Shown: piece by piece, positions 11,204-30,697 of the stretch
How the letters are laid out: each line of letters starts with the position of its first letter
Position numbering within the stretch: position 1 is the first letter of the stretch
From: Amyloporia xantha
Taxonomy: Eukaryota; Basidiomycota; Agaricomycetes; Polyporales; Adustoporiaceae
Assembly (NCBI GenBank): GCA_036971615.1
Contig: JAYKKR010000059.1
Coordinates: 1 to 57,542 of the forward strand
DNA length: 57,542 nt
Direction of reading: 5' to 3'
Made by a program: the position numbers and the translations under genes
Notes under the pieces: generated by a model
Told to the model about the DNA's origin: nothing
The model's database searches: none
Seen by the model: the letters and a program-made list of their open reading frames with translations, nothing else

Positions 11204-12503
11204 TTATGCAGTCTCCTGGGGCTGTGCGACAAGCTTGATATTGCTCACGCCATTCTTGAGCCTCTCCAAGCCCGCAGGAATGCCGCGCAATCCGTTTGGA
11301 AGCATATCCACGCGATTAGGCTACGAACCATATCGCAGAATGGTAAGCTGACAATTCCTGTAGCAATCGAGTTACTGTTACGTACCTTAATCAAACCGTC
11401 CTCTAAGAGAGCCGTGAGCTGCGAGTATAGACTTACGCCTAGAGCATGTTGTGCTGGGGCGTGGACGGATCCCCAGGTATGCGCAATTCGCTTGTCGCCA
11501 CCTTTTTTCGCCTCATCAATCGAGTCCTGCTGGAGAACCATGACAATTGCCCCCTGAGGAGACAAAAGGTCATATCCCAGGTTCTGCGTCTCGAGAGAAG
11601 AGACGATATCGTAGACAACCTCAATCGGCACAGGCGTGATCTTTGCGACTTCGGCACGGATGGTGTCAATCGAAAGCTTGCGATCAATGACATGTGTCGC
11701 CCCTAGCTCTTTGAGGTAGGCAGCGTTATGCGAGGAGGCTGTGGCGATGATAGGGTTGAAGCCCGAAAGCCGTGCGAGCTGGATTACTGTCCGCATAGTC
11801 AACATGGGGGATCTGGGACTGGTGCCGAGTGCCGAGTGCACGCTTAGCCAGAAACATACCGAATTGGCCAACTGAGCTAGCACCGGAAAAGACAAAGAAT
11901 GGCTTATCCTTGTACTTATCGCGACCACCGTCCTCCCAAGGAGGCTGCAGTGCAATGCCATGGTCGTCGCAGTAAAGACCGACTACGGCGGTCGCGAGAC
12001 CCAAAGGGAGAGTGGCAGCTTCCTCAAAGGATATATTGTGCGGAATCTAGTGAGGGGTCATGGAATCCTGAGTCATTGATACATTAGACTATTCTACGAA
12101 AAGCTAACCTTGGCAACAACATCAGCACTCCCGAGCGCGTACTGCTGGAAAGCACAATGCTCGGACACTTTGAGAATACCCTGAGTCACGCTGATATTAG
12201 CCTAATCAGCAGCTGCGCTTTGACTCGTTAATCATGATATATGACTTACACTCTATCGCCTTTCGTGAACCCCGTCACACCTTCGCCGAGCTCCTCAACG
12301 GTACCCGACAAGTCATGGCCAATTACAGCGGGGAATTTCTCTATGAATAACCCGTGCGTCTGAATAATCCAGTCGATAGGGTTGAGCGCGACTGCCTGCA
12401 CTTTGATCAGGATCTTGCCTGGCCCAGGTCGGGGCACCGGAATTGTATCGACGGTGAATGGACCTTTGGCCTCGGTAAGGAGTAAAGCCTGTTGCTGAGA
12501 CAT
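11204..12503 (-). CDS. MDR-family NADPH-dependent oxidoreductase (zinc-type alcohol dehydrogenase-like/enoyl reductase-like)
   Basis: An intact MDR enzyme. Exon 1 (12250-12503) encodes MSQQQALLLTEAKGPFTVDT through the GroES-like half with VALNPIDW, FPAVIGHDLSGTVEELGEGV and KGDRV. Following exons read VTQGILKVSEHCAFQQYALG, then IPHNISFEEAATLPLGLATA, the nucleotide-binding FSGASSVGQF / IQLARLSGF, and KELGATHVIDR. A final intron at 11321-11385 precedes PNRVDMLPNGLRGIPAGLER and NIKLVAQPQETA. It lacks the zinc-ligand cysteines of classical alcohol dehydrogenases, as in quinone-oxidoreductase and polyketide trans-enoyl-reductase relatives. It lies opposite the other two MDR copies. No polyketide synthase is in the window, so a role in secondary metabolism is not supported by context. 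Substrate is unknown. Confidence 0.8.
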
Positions 12504-14069
12504 GCTGCTAGATGCAATCAGTGTGCTTGTGTCATGCCCGCAGTACCTTCTTTATGAAGGCTACGGAGGGACTGCGTGCACCAGATAACAAATCGTCTGA
12601 TTTGGCCCCACACTGTCTCCGTGCTTTCCTGCCGCAGGTACTATTGCAATTGCAACTGCGAGGTGTTGCGTGGTCCCTGGTGCCGCAGGCAAGATACATG
12701 TACAAAGTTCCCACTGCGCAGGTCAGTCTTGTTTTCATAGACTTACTATTGGCGGCTGACAGGGTCAACAAGCTCCTGTCAGCGCCCGGAGGTGAAACCC
12801 GCCACACAAATACACTTACGGTGGCTGCACATACGGCGATCGTTGGAAGCCTGATGATTTGGCAACTCAGTGCTCTTTCTACTAGCGCTACTTGTACTAA
12901 GTACATTGTCTCGTTTATCACAAAACTCTGGCTCAGAGTCTAACCATGCTTGATGCCAGCACAGCATGTTGTTCGCTCCCGCTTGTTTAAAATCTTTCGT
13001 CTCAAGTGCTGGTGTGTGCTAGCAGTGCTTTTCTAGTATCGTTGAACTACTAGTTGAATGCGAAGCATAAATCTCTGCGGCGGTGGCTCAGGTGCGTTCA
13101 GCTAGTCCAACGCAGTTTTTCCCTGTTTCGTATTGTGGATAAGTCTCCGACTTGAACGATGCGATCAACCGACCATATTAATGCATTCATGCCCATCGGG
13201 ACTTTTTTTGAATAGTCTGCGGATTTATACTTCCCATAGGGACATGGTCCTTGTAGACTACAATATGAGTGATTGTTCTCATTAAGAAAATGTACGATGA
13301 CGAGTTCACGGCTTCAGAGGACGCATTTCGGCGTTCGACTGACATAGATTGGTCCGTTGGGCTGGAAGGGCCCAGCCTTCTTGACACCGGCATTCTCTGT
13401 CAGTGACTCACTGTCAGAGGATGTCGCCCCTCATGCCACTAATGGAGTGTCACCAGGGTTTCACGGTCCCGTGGGTCTCGTCGCGTCCTCGGTGGTCTTG
13501 ATTGGCTAGGCGAACGTCTTGGCCTGCTTTTCTCAAACATGCGTAGGCACCGGAGATTGTGTTTCTCTGCCAGTCAATATTCGAACTTGCTCGCACACAG
13601 CAAGCCTCGAATCTGGTCACCTTCTTTACACTCCTGTCTATACTAACGGTTCAAAGTCTAAACTACCTAACTCCTCACAATACAGTCCTCCAGATACTCC
13701 GAAGCTCCCGCTGCTTTGCCTATCGGTGATGCATTTGGAGCATTCACATGCATTGATGCTATCTGAGTCCTCTGAAGTTAGTCTATAAACTGCTCTCTGT
13801 CTGCCTGCGCTAATTTATTGCACTTGGGCCATATCAATAGTTGTCTGAGCCGCATTGTCTCAGCAATTGCCAGAGTCATTCGCGAGGCGACTCTGATTTC
13901 GCGAAGACTACTTTGAACCACAACGGACATGTAGCGAAATTATCTCGCTTCCTCGTTTGGGCCACTCATCAATGTGTCGAGACTGAGATTTCGGAATACA
14001 GAATGTGCTCATGACCCATACGAAATACCACACGGCTGAAGGCACTTCTGTATTCACTGCAAGCCACAG
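12504..14069. other. 1.57-kb stretch without a recognisable gene
   Basis: Between the MDR gene start and the 3' end of the cyanovirin-like gene. Overlapping ORFs on both strands (12512-12943 +, 12532-12921 -, 13519-13788 +) have no domain resemblance. I saw no terminal repeats or transposase remnants by eye. Confidence 0.35.
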
Positions 14070-14579
14070 CTAGCATGCGAGCACACCGTTCTGGTTGTCG
14101 ATGCAGGAGCCTGAGTTCACAGTTGAGTTGTACCGCTGTTTGGGCCGGAGAGGAAAGTTAAATACTGACCGAGGTCGACAATAGAAGCGGTCTCGCTGCC
14201 TGAGCCGTCGTTACAATAACATTCCATGAACTCGCCGCCTGTCAGGTTGCATGAATCGAGATCGCAGGAAGTGGAAAATCCGCCACTGCGAAAGTCATGT
14301 CAATATCGAAGGTCCCGAAGGTACAGGAAGAAATGTGAAAGCAGCGTAGGTATTGGCTCACTTCGGGACACAGTTGAGATTTCCGTCGTAGTTCGCCACG
14401 CAGTCATTCAAGTTGAGCGTGGTGCTCACTTGCTGTCCGGCGTCGTTGGTACAGGTGGCGACTAGGTCCTGACCGGAGACGTATTCATCCTGGCAGGTGT
14501 CTGCGTAGTTCGCGGAGGCCACCCGCATGTAGAGTGCAATGGCTACGATGACCGCAGTAGAGCGCAGGATGGAAGACAT
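14070..14579 (-). CDS. Secreted cyanovirin-N homologue (CVNH)
   Basis: Three exons (14362-14579, 14286-14361 intron, 14170-14285, 14111-14169 intron, 14070-14110) sum to 375 nt, giving 124 residues. MSSILRSTAVIVAIALYMRV followed by ASA is a good signal peptide with a cleavage site before NYADTC. The mature part has the CVNH pattern: two similar halves with TTLNLNDCVANYDGNLNC, then GGFSTSC and a closing IVDLGSCIDNQNGVLAC. Ten cysteines in the mature chain could form up to five disulphides, more than the two of classical cyanovirin-N. CVNH domains bind oligomannose glycans; binding here is inferred, not shown. Both introns have canonical ends and the frame closes exactly, so this gene model is secure. 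A role in cell-wall recognition or defence is possible but unproven. Confidence 0.82.
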
Positions 14580-15849
14580 GTCCGTCCAGGTTGAGAAGTA
14601 TGGGTGAGATGCTTGGCAGCTCCTGATGCTCGTTCGTTTTTATATTCGCGAAGCTCATGCGTCAATGTCTCGCTTGAATGCCTGACCAGATATGCAACCA
14701 TGGTAAAAAACTGCAGTTACGCAGACGCTCAGCCGTCAAGGGCCCTGAGCATCGTACTTCAAAGCGCTGCAAAAGATGAGCGCTGAGTAGGTGTTATCCC
14801 GATGAGCGCCATCTGTCCGCACACCCCATACTACATGTTTTATATTTGACATGAATCAATCACTCGTCTTCGTGACATGTGGGAAGGTTATGTACATTGT
14901 CAATGTATTCACGTACCACTTTTACGAAGCCCTTCAGCTCGTTAGCATCCAAAAGGATTCGTAGGGGTTCTAACTTCCAAGTGAGCCTCGCTTTCGGTGA
15001 TGGAGACACTAGTCTGCGGAGATCTTGACATTGAGTGCATGCACAGGACTCAGCTGTCCGGGGATATTTTACAGGGACACTCTCATCAAACATGATGCCT
15101 GCCTGTGTTCGGCTTGCATAGCCCCCATAAGACTGAGAACGCCTCAAGCGCATAGACAGCACAGTTGCAACCCACGATGTATCTGTCAAAGGTCGATGTT
15201 CATGATGAATGACCAAGCATCTATTATGAGCACCCAGCGGAGCTTGATGATTCTCTTTCAAAGCAAGACCGGTGAGGACGGAATGACAGTCTTTCGTGAA
15301 GCATGGTGAGTCACTGTCCAATCTTATAATCAGGACCCACGTCAGGCATCGGGCTAGGTCATGAGACGACACCGTTAAAACGCCTGCATGCAGTGCATGA
15401 GGACCCTTGGCCGACCGATTCGAGAGCTGCTGGGCGGTAGAATTCACGTACCTAGTGCGCGCAGTTCGCACTCCTCAAGGTGATATGAGACTGGCTCGAG
15501 CCTCATAAGAGGGAAAAGATGTCATTCGTCGCGCGAAGTACCTGCAGGCAAGCTCAACTCATGGGTGGCTATGTCGAGATCAGCCGCCAAGTCAAATGTA
15601 GCAGATAGCTTCCCTTTGTCAATACACTGTCAGATCTTGTCAACTTGAACAGATCAACAGGCGAGCAACCAATGCTTAGCATGCGTTGTGGCCTCCCTTA
15701 GAGGTGGTGACCAGTTTCCGTGGTTGATTTGGTTCCAGATGTGTGAATGATACTCGATCAACTCTAGTATATTCCAGGATAAATTGAAAATCCAAGTAGT
15801 AGGAGAGAGATGCCGTATACGGAGGATGCAGGCAGCAGCACGCCTCACT
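14580..15849 (-). other. 1.27-kb stretch; one doubtful 203-codon ORF on the minus strand
   Basis: Between the cyanovirin-like gene and NOP14 I recognise no family. The minus-strand frame 14860-15471 is open for 203 codons and ends with VVREYIDNVHNLPTCHEDE after a CACTQC motif. It could be the last exon of an F-box or BTB-like gene whose upstream exons would lie before 15850, but I could not trace conserved upstream exons. An open frame of this length can also arise by chance in about 57 kb. Confidence 0.25.
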
Positions 15850-18800
15850 TCATTTACGTCCTGATCGTTTCTTTTCCTCGCTTTCTCGCGCTCTGATGAT
15901 TTCTCCTCTGCCCTCTCGGATTCGGAGCGAGCCCAATACCCTCTTCATGCGGTCATTGTAAGCCTTGTCTTTCTCCTTCTGTTGTCTCTGCTGCTCCGTC
16001 GCAAGGAAACGCGCATCCTTGCGGAGCTCGCGAATCGCACCCTTCTTTCTCCTCCTTGTATTGCCGACGCAGCTTCGCGGCCTCGTTCCGCTCGTGGTCG
16101 GGATCGCGATTGCGCAAATAGTTGGACGAGGAGTGCTCAAACTTAGGCACGTACGTTGGGATGGGTATCGGTTTGTGAGCTTGGAGCATGAGCGGACGCC
16201 TCGCTTGGCGAGAGAATTTAAGCAAACGCCCTACAGCGTCTTGCAGGGATGTCAGTCGTGTCTATGGCAAAAATCAGTGGATGCCGACAATATACGGGTC
16301 AATTGCCACTTACCACGAGGGCTTCTGGCAGGCCTTCGGGCTTGATGCCGCTCAAAAGCTCCGAGACAGGCCCGTACAGCTCGATGAAGCCATCTAGGCC
16401 CTTGTACATGTCTCCAAAACGCCCCAACAAGTCTAATGCTAGGCCTAGAAGGTCAACTTTGGCCTGCTCCACTGCAGCGGTGCCTATCAACAAGTCGGAC
16501 AAGTTGGGCTTATTCAAAGTGCACTTCTTGGCCTTCCGAGTATCAATCGCGAGCGACAGACAATGCTCTGAACAGAAATCAGGACACGGGAAACACCCAG
16601 GTATCGATGAGTCGTTTTTGAATGAGTGCGGAGCGAGATGGAGCACGGTATTGGCAAGGAAATTGATCGCTTCCGGTACGAAACGCTTCGAGAGCGACTC
16701 ATACTGCAGGAAGAGCGTACTCAGGAAAAGACCGCTTGATAGGTCTTGCAACGATCTGACACGGCACAGTCCGAGGTAGGCACCCATGAGCAGCCGAGCC
16801 GGGGACACGACATGGTGGTGTTTGTCGCTCGTGGGCCAGATCTGACCAATGACTCGTAAAAGCGACAATTCCTGGTAGACCAGGCCACGTCTTTGCATCT
16901 GCTGCCGTTGCACCGTGCGAAAGGCCACGCTTTAAGTTTTTGTGCATCAGTTTGAGCTTCGCTATGAAATGCTGGGCAGAGGGGATAGGATACGATTTGG
17001 TGGAGAGCGAAGAGATGTGGGACCAGGGATGCCAGGAGCGAAAAGCGAGGGGTGGGAGGTGACGTGAGGTACAGTATGTGGTCAATGAGCACGCCGGTCA
17101 GCTCCTACGTTCATAGGACAGTTGTAAAGTTAGCAAGGAAAAATCAGTACAATCACGAAACGCACCTGCAGCTTGTGTTTGTTGTCTTCGGCCAAGCTTA
17201 GGATGATGCAGTGTGCGGATACGTTGGACGACGATCGGCACGTCCTTGTCATCGACACCGTCGACCAATTCCAGGAATTCTTCGTGAGTAGATGGACAAG
17301 GGAATGTAAAGGGTAGCTCCTTCTTAGAGGTCCCTTGCGATTGCGCTCTTTTCCTTTTTGTACTCACAAGGGCTTCAGTTTCGCCTTCCTCAACATCCTC
17401 GGAATTATCAGAGGCTACGGCGGACTCGTCATCATCATCGTCTTCGTCCTCTTCTTCTGCGCTTCCTTCACCTTCTTCACCTTCTTCCTCTTCTTCTGCG
17501 CTTCCTTCACCTTCTTCACCTTCTTCCTCTTGAGAGCTCTCAACATCCGACTTCGCTTCCTCGTCCTCTCCTAGACCTGCACCTAGCCCGACGGAACCAT
17601 CTTCTTCGTAGAAATCGTCCTCCAAGTCATCGCCGCCTCTTTGCCTGCCTCCTTTCTTCCTTCTCTTCCCTACCTCTTCGTCGTCGCTCTCCTCAGGCTC
17701 GCCGTTCATCCGCCGAATACGTCTTCGTTCGGCCTTCTCCAGCGCATCCTTCTCTTCCAATGCCATTTCTTCCTCCGTCTTCGTTCGGTCCTTTGGTTTC
17801 GCGCGTTTCTCGAAGACTAGCTCTCGCACGTATTGGTCATATTCTTGGTCCTGATCAGGCACGTCCAAGCCAAAGGTTGATGGACTCGGCTCGCTTGCCT
17901 TTTCGGCAGCTCCTTTAGATGTGCTCGCTGAAGGATCAGATGCATATAGCAATGATCGGATGGAGTCCAGCTCCTGGTCGAGTTCGTGCCGTATGTTTTC
18001 ATCCTCCTCTTGCTGTGATTGTCTTTGAAGCTGCCAAAGTACAGGAGGTAAGCCAAAGTATATACACAATCCGAGAAATGGCGTACTTTGTGTAATTTGC
18101 TTTTGGCAACCACTTCTTGCATCACCTCCGCCTTCGACCTTTTCCGCGCGGGCTAATGAGCGGTGAGCAAGGGTCACGCAAATGAGTATACAGGACCGAC
18201 CTCATCATCGGCATCGTCCTCCTCGTCATCCTCGCCAAACCCTCCGAAATGACTCTTTTGCACCGTCTGTCGATCAATTTGGCCACCATCGTCGTCTTCA
18301 TCCTTATCTAGTCCGAGTCCAACATTGTCGAAATCATCAAGTTTGGACAGGCTTTGTCCATAATGGGTAAGCTCGTCCTCATCTTCGAGATTAAAGGCGG
18401 TGCCTTTGGATACACGTTGGTGTTCCCGCGTGAATCGTTCGAGCATACGGTCCTCTGGCGCCATGGTAGGATCGTTTTCACCAAACCGTCGGTCGACAAT
18501 TCCTCCCGCACGGTGTTTTTCTTTGTACTCTTTGAGAAGAGTTTTCTTCCGCTGTTGATGTACATTACGTCTGAGCCTGTCAATACATGCGGGTAGAACA
18601 CACCTGCTCAATCCCAGCCTGCTTGCTCTGTGCAGGCCGGCCTGTAGTACCAGCGATTTTCCGCCCGCCGACATCATGCTTGAGCTTGGTGACCTTCACG
18701 TCGAAGGGATTTAGCTTCTGATTAATTTCCTTCAAGCTTTTCGGCTTTCTTCTCCTTGTCCCTCTGATCCGGGGCAGTGCGTTTCTCTCTCTTCTTTCCA

Positions 18801-18874
18801 TTCTGCTGAGGCCGAGAGAGTCCAGCTTGATGTAGAGCGGCCTTGAGTTGAGACAGTTGAGAGCCTTTTGCCAT
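15850..18874 (-). CDS. NOP14: NOP14, nucleolar 40S ribosome-biogenesis factor
   Basis: Component of the small-subunit processome, needed for 18S rRNA maturation in the nucleolus. It starts MAKGSQLSQLKAALHQAGLS at 18874. Clear family blocks follow: NPFDVKVTKLKHDVGGRK, GGIVDRRFGENDPTMAPED, RMLERFTREHQRVSKGTAF, then a long acidic segment around 17400-17560. Further blocks are LPFTFPCPSTHEEFLELVDG, IDHILYLTSPPTPRFSLLA, SPARLLMGAYLGLCRVRSL, NYLRNRDPDHERNEAAKLRR and the basic tail KKGAIRELRKDARFLATEQQ to SGRK. The frame breaks by single bases at about 16041-16049, 16871-16872, 16990-17005 and 18729-18730, with matching protein sequence resuming in a neighbouring frame each time. As NOP14 is essential and single-copy in characterised fungi, these are best read as sequence errors. 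It is divergent from the ATR gene across 227 bp. Confidence 0.88.
17450..17527 (-). repeat. 39-bp perfect tandem duplication in the acidic region of NOP14
   Basis: Two identical 39-bp units (17450-17488 and 17489-17527) encode 13 acidic residues each (EEGEEGEGSAEEE). The length keeps the reading frame. Acidic tracts in NOP14 vary in length between species, so this is a plausible site of repeat expansion. Confidence 0.85.
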
Positions 18875-19101
18875 GTTACCGGGAGTAGCAGAAAATCTAT
18901 ACCCTGAGCTCGTGCCAGTCCTGGAGGCCCGAGGACTGATAATTTGAGAACGCCTCTTTTTGGGAGGATTTAGCGATCACGTGCACGTGTCTACGACGCG
19001 TTATTACATTGTCGTCTTCAAGTTCTACCGCTCATGTTCACTACGAATTAACTAACCTCCACTGACATACGGCACCGAGGACTGCCTTGAAATGCTATAA
19101 A
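18875..19101. promoter_or_regulatory. Bidirectional promoter between NOP14 and ATR with tandem CACGTG and one ACGCGT
   Basis: Only 227 bp separates the two start codons. The interval contains two adjacent CACGTG E-boxes at 18978-18989 and an ACGCGT at 18996-19001. CACGTG is the core of fungal bHLH sites, and ACGCGT is the MluI cell-cycle box bound by MBF-type factors in yeasts. Binding in this organism is inference from motif identity. Confidence 0.5.
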
Positions 19102-27744
<8,643 letters not shown>

Positions 27745-27881
27745 CTGTTGTATATGCCTTTTTGTTGTGTGTATTATTTCTTGTAACTAGCACTATTATC
27801 ATTGCTGTATCTCGTATCCATTCCCAAAGCTACAATTTATCATACAGTGTACCTACCATCGAACTTACTTATCGTACAATC

Positions 27882-28834
27882 TCACAGACTACCAGTCACA
27901 TCCAACTGCTTTTGCAACTTCTCGAGCTCTTTCTCTTTCTCAATGAGCTTTTCTCTCCACTTATCTGTCTCTGCGACCACTTTCTTCCTCGCCGCTTCCA
28001 GCCTCTCCGCTTCCTCCCTCTCCATCTGCTGCGTGAACTCAGGCACGCCACCCTTCGATGCTTCCAATGACGCCGGATTCGCAGTGTGAAAGGGGACGGG
28101 ACGCTTTTTGTTCCTCGGAAGAGGAGTTGGCGGATGCGAGGTGAGGATATTCAGGAACGACTGGAAAGGGTCATTGAAGACGATCTCGTCGTACTGCCAA
28201 GAGTGTACTGGCCCCATCTTTATGGCTACTTCAAGAGGGGTATTTCAGGCTCGCCGCTTCCGAGGATGGTCCAGGGATGAAGCTTGAGGTGATGGTAAGT
28301 TATGATGGCTTTCTCGCCTGACTCGGGGACAAAGGTGATGCGAATCTGAATCTCAAATTCTCCCCACCTAAATTTTCGCATGTATGTTAATGACTGGGAC
28401 AGGATGTATAGTCAGTGAAGACGTACCCTGTTTCTGAAACCTCAAAGGGATGCTTGTCCACATCTGACGTGCTCTCGGTGAGTTAGGCACACAAGAGTAG
28501 AGGGCCTAAGACTTACTTCGGGTCGGATTGGGATACGTATCATGCAGCTTGAAAGTGACACGTTTGATAAAGTAGCTAAGGTCGTCCGCACCGCCAACAA
28601 TCTCAGAATCTTGGGCAGAGGCAGCGCTACGCACCGCAACTGTCCATCGGTGTGTGTGGTCTGGGCTGCTCAGCGTCTCGCGCTCCTTGGGCGTGAGGAC
28701 TGTAGCGGTGTTTCCGTAGATGATTGGCCTGTATATACTGAGGCCCTGCAATGAGAGACGGCTGTGAACAATGGCCTTTGGCAGCAGAGGGAGTGAGGAC
28801 GTACCCGGACGCGAACGCGGTCGTTTGAGGCCAT
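27882..28834 (-). CDS. YAF9: YAF9/GAS41 YEATS-domain chromatin subunit
   Basis: Shared subunit of the NuA4 acetyltransferase and SWR1 remodeller, reading acylated histone H3 through its YEATS domain. Exon 1 is short ([10 protein letters not shown] at 28834). Then [56 protein letters not shown] and FEVSETG with [18 protein letters not shown] form the YEATS core. A C-terminal coiled coil ([20 protein letters not shown] and [12 protein letters not shown]) follows, as in the family. At the GGGG run 28237-28240 the frame shifts by one base between HHLKLHPW and [12 protein letters not shown], so the model must bridge an indel. An upstream in-frame ATG exists, but the 28834 start places the YEATS domain as in relatives. 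It converges with the ATR gene, leaving 137 bp between the stops. Confidence 0.85.
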
Positions 28835-28953
28835 GGAGGTCGAGGCGACTCGAGCCACGGATTGAGACTCCGCCACCGACTTCATCCTCGATCCCTTTGC
28901 CGTCACCGTCGTCCGTAAATTCCCTCATCCTCTCCCACAACCACTAGCCAACC

Positions 28954-29369
28954 ATGTTGGGCGCACTCGTCAACAGTCAGTCGGATTGCAGTTTTTCATG
29001 TATTTTCCAGCTGTCTAAAACATTTGTATGGTCAGAGCCAAACCGTGTCCCGGAGATGCAGAGGATGGTCCAGGTAGGCTGGCTTGTCCGAAATAGTTTA
29101 AAGCTCACGACCGACTCTTCTACAGGCCTCGCATGAGCCTGTGTACTACCGCCTTCCCCGCGGCAAGCTCTACGTCAGTGAGTGCCAACCGCGCTTTTCT
29201 ATGAGCAGAACGTGACCGTCCGTCAAGGGACCTACTTCGTCGGGTTCGCTCTCGGCATGATGGGCACTGCATACGGTGCATACTCGCTCATCAGGGTAAG
29301 TTCTATGCTTATATGTATCATCAGATCCTACATTGACCCTCCTTACAGGGCAAGTCCGCTACGGAGTAG
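28954..29369 (+). CDS. Cytochrome c oxidase subunit 7 (COX7a)-like small mitochondrial protein
   Basis: Small multi-exon gene beginning MLGALVN. An exon with NRVPEMQRMVQ, then ASHEPVYYRLPRGKLYV, then a membrane segment QGTYFVGFALGMMGTAYGAY and SLIRGKSATE before TAG at 29367-29369. A single hydrophobic helix preceded by an RLPRGKLY-type motif and followed by a short RGK tail fits the Cox7a family of complex IV in the mitochondrial inner membrane. The join between KLYV and NVTVRQG requires a 31-nt intron (GTGAGT to GAGCAG) to stay in frame; this is very short, so an indel there is an alternative. It is divergent from YAF9 (119 bp between starts), and COA3 follows on the same strand. Identity is moderate. 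Confidence 0.55.
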
Positions 29370-29820
29370 AGTAGGCATTGTCCAAGTAACCCATAGAGAA
29401 TGTAATGGTTTCGTCTGCTCCCGGACGCCCTCCTAGTGCTTTCCTTGCTGGTCCATGCACCGGAATCTTGAGAGATATTTTATTAACTGGACAAGCGACG
29501 TGTTATGCCATTCGTTGGATCATGACACTGAACAGGATGTGTCTTCGGCTGGTTCACTAAATTCGCTAGACGTCCGCATATTGATAATTGCAGCCGTCCG
29601 TGGTCATAAAGCACACACATTATTTTTACTGTGCTGCTCATGGGTAGAATAAAATGCACCTTTTTGTCAAGTGTATAGTGGAAATATTGCGGTGACCAGT
29701 TGTATCATGTCGGACATGCGAAGTCACCCGAGAGGCTCGAGCCCACGTGCAGTGACTTCACCTTTCTGTGCATGAGTCGGAGGGTCTTTGCCTCAAGCAG
29801 CCCTTGCTACAGACAACACC
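29370..29820. other. Intergenic between COX7-like and COA3 genes
   Basis: About 450 bp carrying the 3' UTR of the COX7-like gene and the promoter of COA3. No ORF of note. Confidence 0.4.
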
Positions 29821-30381
29821 ATGGCCGACCCATACATCTCTAGAAAAGAGGCCAACTCCTCATATAGGCCTTACAACAACGTACGTCGCAGACCCGGTGT
29901 CTGACATAGCCCTCCAATCACGCTTCTCCCCCAGCTCATGTCCCCGGGCCTCAAACGGGCCCGCGAGCCATTCCGCATCCGCAACGCCGTCACCGGGACG
30001 GTCCTCCTCGCGTTCGCGACCGGAGTATGGGCCTACTCCGTCAGCGCAGTAAAGCAGGATGTATTCGACGACGTGGACGAGGAGGCGCGCGCACTGGCGA
30101 AGGCGCGGGAGAAGAGCCTGGAGGAGCGGGAGGTTGAGAGGAGGATGGCGGAAGGTGCGGTCAAGGGGGTGGGGGTGACAGAGCCTGCAGTGGCAGCGCA
30201 GCCTGTGGAGAGCCCTCCGTCGGTCGCGGCGGTGTCTGCGGCGGGTCGGGGTGTGCTGCCGGCGTTGCTGGATCGACGGTTTCCGAGGCTGTTGGACCCA
30301 GGTACGAAGACGTTCGTATGGGGGGCACCTAGTGTCGATAGCATAGGGAGGTTGTCGGATCGCACTCGTCGACCATCATAA
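29821..30381 (+). CDS. COA3: COA3, cytochrome c oxidase assembly factor 3
   Basis: Inner-membrane assembly factor that stabilises newly made Cox1 and regulates its translation through Mss51 in yeast. Exon 1 (29821-29880) encodes MADPYISRKEANSSYRPYNN. The intron 29881-29934 (54 nt) has GTACGT and CCCCAG ends and is phase 0. Exon 2 reads LMSPGLKRAREPFRIRNAVT, then the single transmembrane segment GTVLLAFATGVWAYSVSAVK and the family motif QDVFDDVDEEAR. The tail is charged, then Ala/Pro-rich, and is longer than in yeast. No frame break. Its position next to a COX7-like gene links it to complex IV, though co-regulation is not shown. Confidence 0.83.
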
Positions 30382-30697
30382 CATTATAATCGCCTGCCTA
30401 TGCTGTCATAATTGCACATTCTACTCAGTTCATATGCCATCCAGAAGATCTGACCATGTATCAAATACTAGTGAAGTGAATGAATCTCCACAACCATCAC
30501 AACATACAACGTGTATTCACAGTGGTAGCAAAGCAAGCAACAACATGACAACAAAATAGCAGTACAGAGCAGCGCATACATTATTCATCTAATAAGCCTT
30601 CAATCGTCCCGAGAACAATCGACTGACGAGACCCATGCACAACCTCTTCACACCGGGGCGGGATGTCCAGGTCCTTCTGCGTACATCCGGCCCAAGT
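30382..30697. other. Intergenic between convergent genes
   Basis: About 316 bp between the COA3 stop and the stop of the RNase III-type gene. It should hold both 3' ends. No coding signal seen. Confidence 0.4.

Noticed and set aside
12512..12943. 143-codon plus-strand ORF upstream of the MDR gene
   Set aside because: Overlaps an equally long ORF on the other strand; neither shows family resemblance.
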